This document shows positions 15,258 to 23,090 of a stretch of 42,832 bases of DNA, piece after piece. The notes under the pieces are model-generated. The model worked only from the letters and a program-made list of their open reading frames with translations, was not told the origin of the DNA and did no database searches. The translations under genes and the position numbers were made by a program. The stretch is from Magnetococcales bacterium (GTDB lineage: Bacteria > Pseudomonadota > Magnetococcia > Magnetococcales > JADGCL01), in NCBI GenBank assembly GCA_015229005.1, contig JADGCL010000022.1, positions 1 to 42,832 of the forward strand. The letters are read 5' to 3'. The first letter of the stretch is position 1. Each line of letters begins with the position of its first letter.

Positions 15258-16981
15258 TCGTCTCACGAAAAATCCTTGACACGGTTTTCTGCGATTTTTT
15301 GAAAAACCAAGTGCAGGCCGGGCCGCTGTGTGATTTGGCTGTTTGCTGACTATGCGCGGCGCACTCTTCCGCTCGTGAATTCACCCGCACCCTCCGGCAT
15401 ATGGTGTTGTCCCACGTGCGATCCCTGGTGGCCTCGAGGGGCAAAATTTTTGCCCGGAAAAGCCGTGGTATACTCCTCCCATCAACACAGCGTGAGGAGG
15501 TTCCTGTTGAAGATCAACGCAGACGAAATCCGCTCCACCGTCGATCAGGTGCGTCACCTGCTCCACGAGGAGACGACCATCTCCCCGGCCCTTCGGACCA
15601 CCCTGGAGATGCTGCTGCTGGTCGTGACCATCCTGCTCAATCGTGTTGGGCTCAACAGCCACAACAGCAGTAAGCCGCCCTCGGATGACCCAAACCGAAA
15701 GAAAGCGTCTCGTGACAGCCATGGCAACAAGCCCGGCGGTCAAAAGGGGCATACGGGATCCAACCTCGAACCTGTCGCCACCCCAGACGAAATCATCATC
15801 TTGAAAGTAGATCCGTCCACCTTGCCAAAGGGCGCCTATCGAGATGACGGCTTCGAATCCCGACAGGTCTTCGACGTGGATATCTCGGTCCACGTCACCG
15901 AATACCAAGCGCAGATCTTGGTCGATCAACGTGGCAAGCGGTGGGTCGCACCCTTTCCGCAGGATGTCTCCGCCACCGTCCAATACGGCAATAGCGTCAA
16001 GGCCGGCGCCGTCTACATGTCCCAGTATCAGTTGCTCCCCTACAACAGGGTCGAAGAGCAGTTCGCCGACCTGTTCCACATTCCCTTGAGTGCCGCTTCC
16101 GTCTTCAACTTCAACCAGGACGCCTTTACTCGTCTGGAACCATTCGAGCAATGGGTCAAACAGCAACTGCTCGACTCCCCATCGCTCAACGCCGACGAAA
16201 CCGGCATCAACATCGCCGCCAAGAGGCACTGGTTGCACTGCCTGTCCAATGACCGTCTTACCCTGTTCTATCCCCATGCCAAACGAGGCGGAGAAGCCAT
16301 GGAGGACATGGGAGTACTTCCCCTGTTCCAGGGCATTCTGTGCCACGACCACTGGTCACCCTACTTCAAATTCGGCGGCAACCATGCCTTGTGCAACGCC
16401 CACCACCTACGGGAACTGGAGTGGGCCGCAGAGCAGGAGAAACAGTCCTGGGCCAAGTCGTTGCAAGACCTGCTCAAGGAGGCCTGCCACGCCAAAAACC
16501 TTTCCTCAGGATGTCCGGATCCGCAAACCGCCCAAGGCTTCCGGGAACGATACCGCCAAATCCTGGCGGATGCCGAAACCGAATGCCCGCCACCCAACGA
16601 AAACAACCGCAACGGTAAAAGGGGTAGACTCAAACGCACCAAGTCCAGAAACCTCCTGGAACGGCTACGAGATCATGAACACCAGGTCCTTCTGTTCCTG
16701 ATTAATCCGCAGGTCCCGTTCTCGAACAACCAAGCCGAGAATGATCTGCGCATGACCAAGGTCCACCAGAAAATCTCCGGCTGCTTCCGCTCCCAGGAGG
16801 GGGCAGCTATTTTCTGCCGCACCCGCAGCTTCCTCTCCACCTGTCGCAAAAACGGTGTCTCAGCAACACAAGCACTGAAAGATCTGTTCCAGGGAAAATG
16901 GCCAGACTTCATGGCCCCTTGATCATCACACTTTCCCCTTCACACCACCACCCAGACAGGGAGGGGGTGGTGAATAGTTAC
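15242..16981 (+). mobile_element. IS66-family insertion sequence (1,740 bp, ISBst12-like)
   Basis: The element is bounded by a perfect 16-bp terminal inverted repeat (15242-15257 and 16966-16981) and flanked by an exact 8-bp duplication, GAAGCAGA. Both the GTAA ends and the 8-bp duplication are typical of IS66. It carries a single transposase gene and lacks the TnpA and TnpB accessory genes, as in the ISBst12 subgroup. The intact ends and duplication point to a fairly recent insertion. It sits inside a ParE-type toxin gene of the prophage. Confidence 0.92.
15507..16922 (+). CDS. IS66-family transposase
   Basis: 471 residues from a TTG start with GAGGAGG six bases upstream; the frame is open further but without a ribosome-binding site. 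Family marks: the N-terminal helical region with SSKPPSDD, then a GNKPGGQKGHTG motif, and the DDE core with SLNADETGINI (first Asp), CHDHWSPYF (second Asp) and VPFSNNQAENDLRMTK (Glu). It cuts and joins the IS ends; the element codes for no other protein. Frame and motifs look intact, so the element could still move. Confidence 0.92.
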   Translation: MKINADEIRSTVDQVRHLLHEETTISPALRTTLEMLLLVVTILLNRVGLNSHNSSKPPSDDPNRKKASRDSHGNKPGGQKGHTGSNLEPVATPDEIIILKVDPSTLPKGAYRDDGFESRQVFDVDISVHVTEYQAQILVDQRGKRWVAPFPQDVSATVQYGNSVKAGAVYMSQYQLLPYNRVEEQFADLFHIPLSAASVFNFNQDAFTRLEPFEQWVKQQLLDSPSLNADETGINIAAKRHWLHCLSNDRLTLFYPHAKRGGEAMEDMGVLPLFQGILCHDHWSPYFKFGGNHALCNAHHLRELEWAAEQEKQSWAKSLQDLLKEACHAKNLSSGCPDPQTAQGFRERYRQILADAETECPPPNENNRNGKRGRLKRTKSRNLLERLRDHEHQVLLFLINPQVPFSNNQAENDLRMTKVHQKISGCFRSQEGAAIFCRTRSFLSTCRKNGVSATQALKDLFQGKWPDFMAP

Positions 16982-16989
16982 GAAGCAGA
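16966..16989. repeat. Right end of the IS: inverted repeat and target duplication
   Basis: GGTGGTGAATAGTTAC at 16966-16981 is the right inverted repeat, the exact reverse complement of the left one. GAAGCAGA at 16982-16989 is the second copy of the target duplication. Confidence 0.9.
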
Positions 16990-17162
16990 TTGAACAGTTC
17001 CCCAAATCAGGCCGTCCGCTTCCGGAATATCCGGATCTTCCGTACAGGGAGGTGATCGTTCACCCGAACAGGTACATCTACCACGTCAGTGGGGAAACGG
17101 TCTGGATTGCAACGGTATGGGGTGAACGCCAGGAAATGAAGAAACTTCAGCCGCCGACGTGA

Positions 17163-17756
17163 TCACCTCGCCGAGGCCAAGGCTTGCCGCAGTGCCTCGG
17201 CGAACCGATGGGGAAAGCGTTCCACCGCCACCTTGCGCACCGTCTCGCGGAAGCCAAAGCGGGGCTTGAGCCGCACCTTTTGCTCGAAGACGTACATCAG
17301 GGTCAGGCGTTCGCCACGGCCCTTGCCGGTGCGTTTCCAGACCCCCATGGTCTTGGAGCCGTGGGCGATGGGGGCGATGAAGAAGCCCTTCTTGGTGAGC
17401 AATGCGCCGGGGAATTTGGAGGGACGGGTGACGGCGGTGGGCGTGGGCCGTGCGCCTACCGGCACACCCAGGGCATCGCCGAAGGAGGAGATCTTGTCGC
17501 CGCCGGTCTCCTGCAGGGCCATGAAGGCGTCCTTGACCAGCACCGAGGCCTTCAGGTTGTTCCGGTTGGCCGGGCGAATGCGCACCCCCTTGGCCAGCCA
17601 GCCTGTGCGGATGGTGAAGCGTTCGGGAAGCTGCCGCTTCACCTCCTCCTGAGCGTCCTGCGCAGTGCGGGTCAGGGCCTGGGCGGCGGCGAAGCGCAGT
17701 TGCTTCTCCAGGTCGGCGAAAGCGCGCCCGATGACGTTCTCGTTGACGCTGACCAT
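17163..17756 (-). CDS. Minor tail protein Z-like (tail completion) protein
   Basis: 197 residues, near lambda gpZ (192). The pattern fits: an N-terminal helix AFADLEKQLRFAAAQALTRTA, AQEEVKRQLPERFTIRTGWL, a VLVKDAFMALQETGG strand-helix, and a VWKRTGKGRGERLTLMYVF strand near residue 145. gpZ-type proteins complete the tail end that joins the head. Unusually the gene is in the lysis cluster rather than among the tail genes. Its stop abuts the end of the toxin gene on the other strand with no gap. Confidence 0.65.
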   Translation of the reverse strand: MVSVNENVIGRAFADLEKQLRFAAAQALTRTAQDAQEEVKRQLPERFTIRTGWLAKGVRIRPANRNNLKASVLVKDAFMALQETGGDKISSFGDALGVPVGARPTPTAVTRPSKFPGALLTKKGFFIAPIAHGSKTMGVWKRTGKGRGERLTLMYVFEQKVRLKPRFGFRETVRKVAVERFPHRFAEALRQALASAR

Positions 17757-17763
17757 GGCGACC

Positions 17764-17964
17764 TTACGGCTTCAGGAAGTGAACCACGGCCATGGCGCCG
17801 CCGCCACCAGCGATGCCCCACAGGGCGGCCTTGATCTCCACGGCGCGGAGGCGGGAGTCCATGCCGTCGAGCCAGTGGGTCATCTCCTCCTGGCGTCGGG
17901 CGATGGCTTCCAGCGAACCCTGGATCTGCCCCAGGTGCAGGAGGATGTCTTGCAGAGTGTCCAT
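17764..17964 (-). CDS. XhlA-like small membrane protein
   Basis: 66 residues. The first 45 form an amphipathic helix with heptad-like spacing (LLHLGQIQGSLEAIARRQEEM, then MDSRLRAVEIK), and the C-terminus is a membrane segment (AALWGIAGGGGAMAVVHFL). This layout of a coiled coil followed by one membrane helix is that of XhlA-type lysis accessory proteins. The ATG overlaps the holin stop by one base. Family membership is by shape and place only. Confidence 0.55.
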   Translation of the reverse strand: MDTLQDILLHLGQIQGSLEAIARRQEEMTHWLDGMDSRLRAVEIKAALWGIAGGGGAMAVVHFLKP

Positions 17965-18158
17965 CAGAAACGTGGCGGGTTGCGGTTGTTGGACTCGGCC
18001 AGCACCACCCCGGCGAGGGTGGCGACGCCGCCCGCGATCTGCAACGCGGTATCGGCGGCCAGGGCCGGATCATGGCCGGTGACAATGGCCAGCCCGGCGG
18101 CCATCGCCGCCCAGGTGGACGGCTCCCGAAAACGGGCGAGAAACGAATAGCGGTTCAT
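17964..18158 (-). CDS. Putative holin
   Basis: 64 residues with two hydrophobic stretches (WAAMAAGLAIVTG and ALQIAGGVATLAGVVLA) joined by a short polar turn, a basic N-terminus MNRYSFLARFREPSTW and a charged end. The REPSTWA start is common in small phage holins. Holins open the inner membrane at a set time so that the endolysin reaches the cell wall. The gene lies between endolysin and XhlA-like genes. Confidence 0.65.
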   Translation of the reverse strand: MNRYSFLARFREPSTWAAMAAGLAIVTGHDPALAADTALQIAGGVATLAGVVLAESNNRNPPRF

Positions 18159-18172
18159 GGCGGGATCTCCGA

Positions 18173-18643
18173 TCAGTAGGTCCAGACGCGAGGACGGGGA
18201 CGGCCCGGCCCCTGTTCGATGGTGTCCAAGTGGATGAAGCGCTCCTGGGAAGCGCCGCTCTGCCGCAGGCCGATGCCGGTGAAACCGAAGCTGACAGCCA
18301 TGGCCAGCAGGCGGAAGGCGTCTTCGCCCGCCACCTGGAGGTCCACAGCTTTGCCGGTGACGTGCGGGCCAGACAGGCCGGTGCTGGAGGCCTGGAGATT
18401 GTGCATCGGGCAGCGGAAGCCGGAGGTGACGGTCATGGGTTTGCCGTAGGCCGTCCGGAGCATCTCCAGCAGGGACATGAAGTCGGCGTCCATCTCCATC
18501 CGACCGCAGCCGCAGTGGCAGGTCAGCTCGACGGCGGAAAAGTGACGCCAGCCATCCATGGCTGGCGCCCTTCGGGCCTCGCTGCGCTCGGTCCCAATCG
18601 GCTGTCCTGCCGATTGGTGGGGCCAGGGGATTGCTTCCGGCAT
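18173..18643 (-). CDS. M15-family peptidase endolysin
   Basis: 156 residues from ATG 18643 (GGAG seven bases ahead); ATG 18559 would give 128 residues and is an alternative. The peptidase M15 (DD-carboxypeptidase-like) pattern is clear: HFSAVELTCHCGCGRME, a SGFRCPMHN segment, then the zinc-site SGPHVTGKAVDLQV and a C-terminal ERFIHLDTIE. It would cut peptide stems of peptidoglycan at lysis. The segment between the two start candidates contains a CCAATCGG hairpin and may be leader rather than coding. A late promoter and terminator lie just upstream. Confidence 0.8.
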   Translation of the reverse strand: MPEAIPWPHQSAGQPIGTERSEARRAPAMDGWRHFSAVELTCHCGCGRMEMDADFMSLLEMLRTAYGKPMTVTSGFRCPMHNLQASSTGLSGPHVTGKAVDLQVAGEDAFRLLAMAVSFGFTGIGLRQSGASQERFIHLDTIEQGPGRPRPRVWTY

Positions 18644-18662
18644 TGGCGGTCTCCAGAAAAGC

Positions 18663-18695
18663 AAAACCCGCCGCGAGTCTCCCCGGGCGGGTTTT
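18663..18695 (-). terminator. Leader terminator upstream of the lysis genes
   Basis: On the minus strand AAAACCCGCC pairs perfectly with GGCGGGTTTT (10 bp) around a 13-base loop, followed by GCTTTTCT. It lies between the DUF6362 gene and the endolysin, just before the endolysin Shine-Dalgarno. It matches the place of tR' in lambda. Confidence 0.7.
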
Positions 18696-18712
18696 GGTGG
18701 TGATCGAGCAGG

Positions 18713-18735
18713 ACGGGAGCGGCGCACGCTCCCGT
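18713..18735 (-). other. Leader hairpin in the late transcript
   Basis: ACGGGAGCG and CGCTCCCGT form a perfect 9-bp stem with a five-base loop, beginning about seven bases after the predicted transcription start. It would be the first structure formed in the late transcript. Confidence 0.5.
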
Positions 18736-18748
18736 CATTGTGATGGGA

Positions 18749-18777
18749 ATCATAGCAAATTCTGTTGGGGCTGTCTC
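18749..18777 (-). promoter_or_regulatory. Candidate late promoter (pR'-like)
   Basis: GAGACA, a 17-base spacer and TATGAT preceded by TGC (extended -10) lie at the end of the DUF6362 gene and overlap its stop codon. Two hairpins follow within 100 bases and then the lysis genes. Lambda pR' occupies the same position between Q and S. Confidence 0.55.
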
Positions 18778-19190
18778 GCTTCTTGATGTTGCAACACTTT
18801 TTCCCGTTTGGCCTCCAGGCGGGAGGCGATGCGGTTGAGAGCGACGGTCCATTTACGCCACGCCGTGGAGCGGTCGCAGGCGAAGCGGACCTCGATCAGC
18901 TTCCACGGGATTCTCGTGGCCCGCAGCCAGACCAGCTTGACCTGCTCCGGGTCCAGCCAGCGCAGCCACTCCATCGCCTCGTCCATGCGAGTGATGGCCT
19001 CGGCGGGTGGAGGGCCGAGACGCACCACCGCTTCGTTCCAGCCGTAGGCCTCCATGGCGTCGTGGATCACCGTGGGCCAGGAGTTGCCGTATTCCCTGGG
19101 TTTCAGTCCGGCCACCGGCAGACGGCGCAGGGTGCTGGCGGCCTCCTCCAGACGGTCGGCCACCAGCTTGGGGGTCCATTCAGCGACCAT
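18750..19190 (-). CDS. DUF6362 protein, probable late regulator
   Basis: 146 residues matching the phage family DUF6362: WTPKLVADRLEEAASTLRRLP at the start, YGNSWPTVIHDAMEAYGW, a GPPPAEAITRMDEAMEWLRWL core, then ATRIPWKLIEVRFACDRSTAWRKW, which reads as a helix-turn-helix of sigma region 4 type, and a helical end. Its place between replication genes and a promoter-terminator leader before lysis is that of lambda Q or of ArpU/RinA-type late activators. The function is inferred from place and fold. It starts within the preceding gene (11-base overlap). Confidence 0.7.
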   Translation of the reverse strand: MVAEWTPKLVADRLEEAASTLRRLPVAGLKPREYGNSWPTVIHDAMEAYGWNEAVVRLGPPPAEAITRMDEAMEWLRWLDPEQVKLVWLRATRIPWKLIEVRFACDRSTAWRKWTVALNRIASRLEAKREKVLQHQEARQPQQNLL

Positions 19191-19401
19191 GTTTCACCTC
19201 CTTGCCCTGGCGACGGCCATAGAGCTTTTCGCCCAGTTGCTTGATCAGCTCCCGTTCCGGCCAGGCCAGACGGGGGTCGTTGGCGTCGATGACCAGGAGG
19301 CCATGGTCCCGCCAGCCGCATTTCTTGGTCTCCTCCTTGTCGCTCCGCTCCGGTATGAACCGGGCGAGACAGGAGCGAGGGGGGCGTGGTCCGCCGAACA
19401 T
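19180..19401 (-). CDS. Small phage protein of unknown function
   Basis: 73 residues, starting at an ATG that overlaps the previous stop (TGATG) and ending inside the DUF6362 gene. The sequence is basic and polar, with KKCGWRDHGLLVIDANDPRLAW near the middle and a helical charged end (ERELIKQLGEKLYGRRQ). The only likely metal ligands are isolated Cys and His residues. Coupling on both sides supports its being real. I do not recognise the family. Confidence 0.6.
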   Translation of the reverse strand: MFGGPRPPRSCLARFIPERSDKEETKKCGWRDHGLLVIDANDPRLAWPERELIKQLGEKLYGRRQGKEVKHGR

Positions 19402-19763
19402 CACGCCACCTCCTGGGCCAGGGCCCAATACAGCAGAGCGAGGGCGTCGGCCTCGTTGTCGTCGCCTGAGTTGTGGCCCTTGGCGATCATGGCAGAGATC
19501 ATGGCGGCCTTGTCGGCGTTGCCCCGCACAGTGGCGTGACGTTTGATCACCCCCACCGGGACGCCCTGGTAGGGGAGTTGGTGCAGTTCGCACCAGGCGG
19601 TCAACTGGCCGAGGAAGCCCCCGTAGACGTGGGCCGCCGTGGTGCCCGCGTGCGCCCTGAACCCCCGACCAGGGATGGGGACCACGCTGGCGCTGGTCCC
19701 CTCCCGTAGGGAGGGGATTACACTTCCTGTTCTGTAATTGAGTCTAACATCATGTTTTTTCAT
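19401..19763 (-). pseudogene. RuvC-like resolvase remnant, 5' end replaced
   Basis: The last 75 residues resemble the second half of phage RuvC-like nucleases: TTAAHVYGGFLGQLTAWCEL, then YQGVPVGVIKRHATVRGNADKA, and the final GDDNEADALALLYWAL, where acidic residues belong to the active site. The first catalytic Asp strand expected at the N-terminus is missing. Instead there are about 40 unrelated residues encoded by AT-rich DNA and two hairpins. The likely start is ATG 19763. A truncated, inactive gene is the best reading; a divergent functional protein cannot be excluded. Confidence 0.6.
19677..19716. repeat. Two overlapping hairpins at the remnant junction
   Basis: GGGGACCA pairs with TGGTCCCC (19677-19684 and 19694-19701). 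CCCCTCCC pairs with GGGAGGGG (19698-19705 and 19709-19716). The two stems share CCCC at 19698-19701, so only one can form at a time. Such stems occur at the ends of IS200/IS605-type elements, so an insertion scar is possible. Confidence 0.5.
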
Positions 19764-19769
19764 TAGAAT

Positions 19770-19875
19770 TTCCCAGATCCGCAGAATCGGATTCCAGATT
19801 CGCGCGGATCTGCGATTCTGGCGTAACATGTTGTTATTGCTTTGTTCCAGATCCGACCATTTTCCAGATCATGAT
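19770..19875. promoter_or_regulatory. AT-rich region with CCAGATCYG-like repeats
   Basis: Copies of CCAGATCCG or close variants occur at 19772-19781, 19793-19802, 19856-19865 and 19863-19871, with inverted relatives (CGGATCTGCG) around 19806. The segment lies just after the primase-helicase gene and is much AT-richer than its neighbours. Operator sites or replication iterons are both possible. No gene is seen in 19,764-19,913. Confidence 0.45.
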
Positions 19876-19913
19876 TGGCACAGATTCTGCTTAGACCGTT
19901 ATGGTCATATAGT

Positions 19914-22274
19914 TTAATGAGAGTGATTCTTGTCTGTTTCTGTCGCCTCATCCTGGCAAATCCACACCTCCGGTTTCTCGACCGGCAACATCGCCCCGGA
20001 TTTGAGATCCTTGAAGTGGGTCGGCAAGACCGGGAGCCGTTCGCTTTCTTCGTTCTCCGAACCAAGCAGCATGCCTTCCACGCAGAGGTATCCAAACTTG
20101 GAGCGGATCGCCGACGGCAATCCGTAATCCTGCGGGTTGCGGAAAAACTTCAGATAGCCGTTGGTGGCCAGCACATGGATACGCTTGATGATGGTGTCGC
20201 TGCCGCCCAGACCGGCCTTGTTCTCGAAGTGTTCGGCAAACTGGCTCGGGGTGTAGGCTCGCCCCTGCAACGCCTCGTCGTAGATCAATTGCAGGATGAC
20301 GTCGTGCTTGCGGCGGCGTTCGGCGTCCAGCTTTTCGCCGATGCTCTGACGGACCAGGCGTTCTCCGCGAAGATCGGTTGCCACCCAGCGCCCCTCCCGC
20401 TTGTCCACCAGCATGGGGGCGAGGGCCGGACCGTTGCGCAGTTCGAAGTGGAGCATCCGCTCCGAACGCTCTTCGTCCGGGCGATGCATGAGGAGGCCGC
20501 TGGTGTAGAAGCCGCGCAGGCTTCCCGCCCCGCTCAGGAAGCGGAAGGGATCTTCCTTCAACTGCTTTTTATCGATCTTGCTGGTGTGGTGGCAGAGGAT
20601 GAGGCCCGTATCGGGATGAATCTCCTCCCGGATGCGCTCCAGCCGTTCCTGAAGGAAGAAAAGCATGGCGCCGTTGTCGTTCTCCCCGCCGCCATCGGGG
20701 CCGCCGTCGAAGACGTTTCTGAGGGGGTCCACGCAAATGATGTCTGGTGGGTTGGTCGGGAAATCCCTCTTGATAGTGGCAACCGTGCGGGCCACGCCGT
20801 CGGCGTTCAGGATCATGCGAACCTTGGGGGTGACCACCAGGTTGACCCCCGCCAGGGCAAGAGTCTGCCGGGGGAGCCCCAACGCCTTCATGCGCTCCCG
20901 CAGGTAGTGGTATTGGATCTCGGTCTGGAGGTAGAACACCCCGAGAGGTCTGGCCGGGGAGAACCCCAAAAACTCCCGTCCGGCGGCCATGTGCGCCAGC
21001 AGGTGAATGAGCAGATCGCTTTTCCCCACCTTGGGCGCGCCGCCGATGACCAGCAGTCCGCCGGGGGTCAGCAGACGGGGGGCGATGAGATCCTGGGGCA
21101 TAGGGGATTCGTCGGCCAGCAGTTCCGCCATGCGGAAACTGGGCAACTCTCGGGCGGAAGGGCCCATTTTCCCCGCCGGGTTTCCGTACCGTTCGCAATG
21201 TCGTTCCCAAAGTCGTTGCGTCTCGTCGGACAATCGCTCCTCCGACCAGGGCGGTCGCAGCATGGCGGCGTTGTACTGGCGGATGGCTTCCCAGGCCTCC
21301 TCCATACTCATGCGGTGTTCGTGGGCCATGCGGAGGTAGTGGCCGATGGCGGCGGAGGCCCCCTCGAAGCGGGTCCAGTCGTCCTGTCCTCCCGCGCGCA
21401 CCGGGGTGGTGAGCACGGCGTCCACGGGCGGCTTGGCGCGAAAGACGAAGTTGAAGTCCATTCCGCCCTGGTCGGTGGTCGTCATGGGAGGCAGGTCGGC
21501 CACCGCCTCGGCCAGGTCCCGCAGGTGAAACTCGCGCCTGGTCAGGGTGCGGAACATCGTCAGCCGCTTGTGGCCGTGCTTGTGATAGACCGACCCTGCC
21601 ACCCGGATGGGCTGATGGGCAGAGCGAAAGTGGGGGTCGCCGCCCACCTTCAGGGCGATCTCGTGGCGCAGGCGGCAGGCCAGGGCGATCTCGTCACCTT
21701 CGGCGGGTTCCGACAGCTTCCAATAGGCGTGCAGCTTCTTCTGCCCCTCCGGGGTGACGCCGCCGGATTCGATGACGGCGGTGGGATCGCCCAGGTGGAG
21801 GGCGAGGTGCGCCAGCTTGGCCTCCACGTCCCCGGCGTCCAGATCCACCAGGACGGTCTGGAGTTGCACCACCTCGTCGGCCCTGGCCTGCCCGCGTTGC
21901 GCCACGGTTCCTGGAATGACGTAGAAGGCGGACCCGTTGTTGGCGGCCCACTGGGCGAAGGAGAGGGCCTTGTCCGCAACCAACGGGTCCGCCTCGATCC
22001 AGGCGAGATGAGGTCGATTGGCCAGTCCCTGGCCGGGATCGCTCAACCCCCGCAAGGGGATCAGGCCGTCGCAATAGCCGAAGACCAGGTCGATGTAGGA
22101 GGCGATGGCCTCTGGATCGGGGGCCAACGCGGCGAAATTCGTCGGTTCTTCCGGTTGGGGCCGGGCGTCGTTGAAGTCCAGCCAGCCGATACCGCGCTCC
22201 GCTCCGGTGGCGTTCGCGTCGGGGGAGAGGGCCTCCTTTCGGATGCTGACATGACTGAGATCCGACATGGTCAT
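19914..22274 (-). CDS. Phage primase-helicase, RepA/AAA type
   Basis: 786 residues. The N-terminal third is a RepB-like primase domain with LQTVLVDLDAGDVEAKL, ESGGVTPEGQKKLHAYWKL and RVAGSVYHKHG, followed by a helical linker (FEGASAAIGHYLRMAHEHR). From about residue 395 a RecA-type ATPase follows: Walker A GGAPKVGKS at 411-419, Walker B NPPDIICVDPLRNVF and LILCHHTSK. The last 150 residues form a winged-helix-like region. It probably primes and unwinds phage DNA at its origin. ATG at 22274 overlaps the upstream stop as ATGA; ATG 22268 is an alternative. Confidence 0.85.
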   Translation of the reverse strand: MTMSDLSHVSIRKEALSPDANATGAERGIGWLDFNDARPQPEEPTNFAALAPDPEAIASYIDLVFGYCDGLIPLRGLSDPGQGLANRPHLAWIEADPLVADKALSFAQWAANNGSAFYVIPGTVAQRGQARADEVVQLQTVLVDLDAGDVEAKLAHLALHLGDPTAVIESGGVTPEGQKKLHAYWKLSEPAEGDEIALACRLRHEIALKVGGDPHFRSAHQPIRVAGSVYHKHGHKRLTMFRTLTRREFHLRDLAEAVADLPPMTTTDQGGMDFNFVFRAKPPVDAVLTTPVRAGGQDDWTRFEGASAAIGHYLRMAHEHRMSMEEAWEAIRQYNAAMLRPPWSEERLSDETQRLWERHCERYGNPAGKMGPSARELPSFRMAELLADESPMPQDLIAPRLLTPGGLLVIGGAPKVGKSDLLIHLLAHMAAGREFLGFSPARPLGVFYLQTEIQYHYLRERMKALGLPRQTLALAGVNLVVTPKVRMILNADGVARTVATIKRDFPTNPPDIICVDPLRNVFDGGPDGGGENDNGAMLFFLQERLERIREEIHPDTGLILCHHTSKIDKKQLKEDPFRFLSGAGSLRGFYTSGLLMHRPDEERSERMLHFELRNGPALAPMLVDKREGRWVATDLRGERLVRQSIGEKLDAERRRKHDVILQLIYDEALQGRAYTPSQFAEHFENKAGLGGSDTIIKRIHVLATNGYLKFFRNPQDYGLPSAIRSKFGYLCVEGMLLGSENEESERLPVLPTHFKDLKSGAMLPVEKPEVWICQDEATETDKNHSH

Positions 22275-22537
22275 TCCCGGTCCATGGCCGTGCGGCATTC
22301 CTGCAAAACTTCGAGCGGGTAGATGTTGATCCAGCCCCAAAGGGCATTGGGTTCACGACCGGGACGAATACCCAATTGCCTGCATTTATCCGCCGCCAGC
22401 GTCTCCAGGGTGCGCGCCGTTTTCAGATAACCACCGGTGCGGGCTTCCCGGCGGCAGAAGGCCAGAGCGGTCATGTACCCGGTGTCGCCGGTCCTCTCGA
22501 CCTGCCGTCCGGCGAGGTTATCGACTGGGGTGTTCAT
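22271..22537 (-). CDS. Early phage protein of unknown function
   Basis: 88 residues; ATG 22537 has GGAG eight bases upstream. Helical and basic, with YMTALAFCRREARTGGYLKTA and a Cys pair (CRREAR and KCRQLG). The segment near the end, NALWGWINIYPLEVLQE, suggests a fold with a conserved Trp pair. Translationally coupled to the primase-helicase, so it may assist replication. I do not recognise the family. Confidence 0.6.
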   Translation of the reverse strand: MNTPVDNLAGRQVERTGDTGYMTALAFCRREARTGGYLKTARTLETLAADKCRQLGIRPGREPNALWGWINIYPLEVLQECRTAMDRE

Positions 22538-22661
22538 CCATCGTTCTCCATTCCTGTAAGCGGTGATGGCCAAAGGATTTCTGGCCCTGATCCGTCAACA
22601 GGAATAGCCCGTTTCCCAGGCAATGACCTCCGTTCGAACCGTTCCGGGCTGCCGCGTCCAT

Positions 22662-22811
22662 GGGTGGAACCCTGCCCTTGCGCTCGTGCAATCCGTTGAT
22701 GCTGCAAGCGCAACCGGGGTGAACCCTTTGATCGGGGACGAGGCTCCGGTTCTGTCGTGATCAGAACTGCATGGAACCGTTTCCGAAAAGCACAGGGGAA
22801 GGGATCAACCC
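22662..22811. promoter_or_regulatory. Palindromic operator-like sites, right cluster
   Basis: Three copies of an 11-base palindrome of the form GGGNTNAACCC: GGGTGGAACCC at 22662-22672, GGGGTGAACCC at 22716-22726 and GGGATCAACCC at 22801-22811. The region from 22,538 to 23,090 contains no gene I can support. The same motif recurs near 23.9 kb. Confidence 0.55.
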
Positions 22812-23090
22812 TCTTTCCGGGTTATGCCCTCACGGAAGCTGACGTTAAGCGTGACCAGGCGTGAGCAGGGAAAAGCAGGAGAAGAGATCGGCGGAAAGCC
22901 GAACAGCGGGGAGATGGAACAGCTTGAGGTGTCAACGAACGACGACGGGACGTGCAGGGGTCGTCGGATCAAGATTGCCGCACCATGATCCGGAAATATC
23001 GCTCAGACTGCCCTCACGCGCGCCAACGCCCTGGCAGTCAGTCGGATGAAAAGATGAAGGATGACGCGATGCTTGCCGGTCAAAACGATC

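Larger units (their letters stand above)
15118..17162 (+). pseudogene. ParE/RelE-type toxin, disrupted by an IS66-family element
   Basis: The toxin frame starts at ATG 15118 and is interrupted after 41 codons at 15241. It resumes at 16990 after the insertion and ends with TGA at 17160-17162. Removing the element and one 8-bp duplication gives a continuous 98-residue protein with the ParE/RelE pattern: AEHLKALEFLQEENPTAAWR near the start, PYREVIVHPNRYIYHV in the middle and VWIATVWGERQEMKKL at the end. No frameshift or stop appears in the restored frame. As it stands only a short N-terminal peptide could be made, so the toxin is probably inactive. Confidence 0.85.

Noticed and set aside
19875..22322. 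Long open frame on the plus strand (815 codons)
   Set aside because: It lies opposite the primase-helicase, which has clear ATPase motifs; the plus-strand protein has low-complexity composition and no domain pattern.
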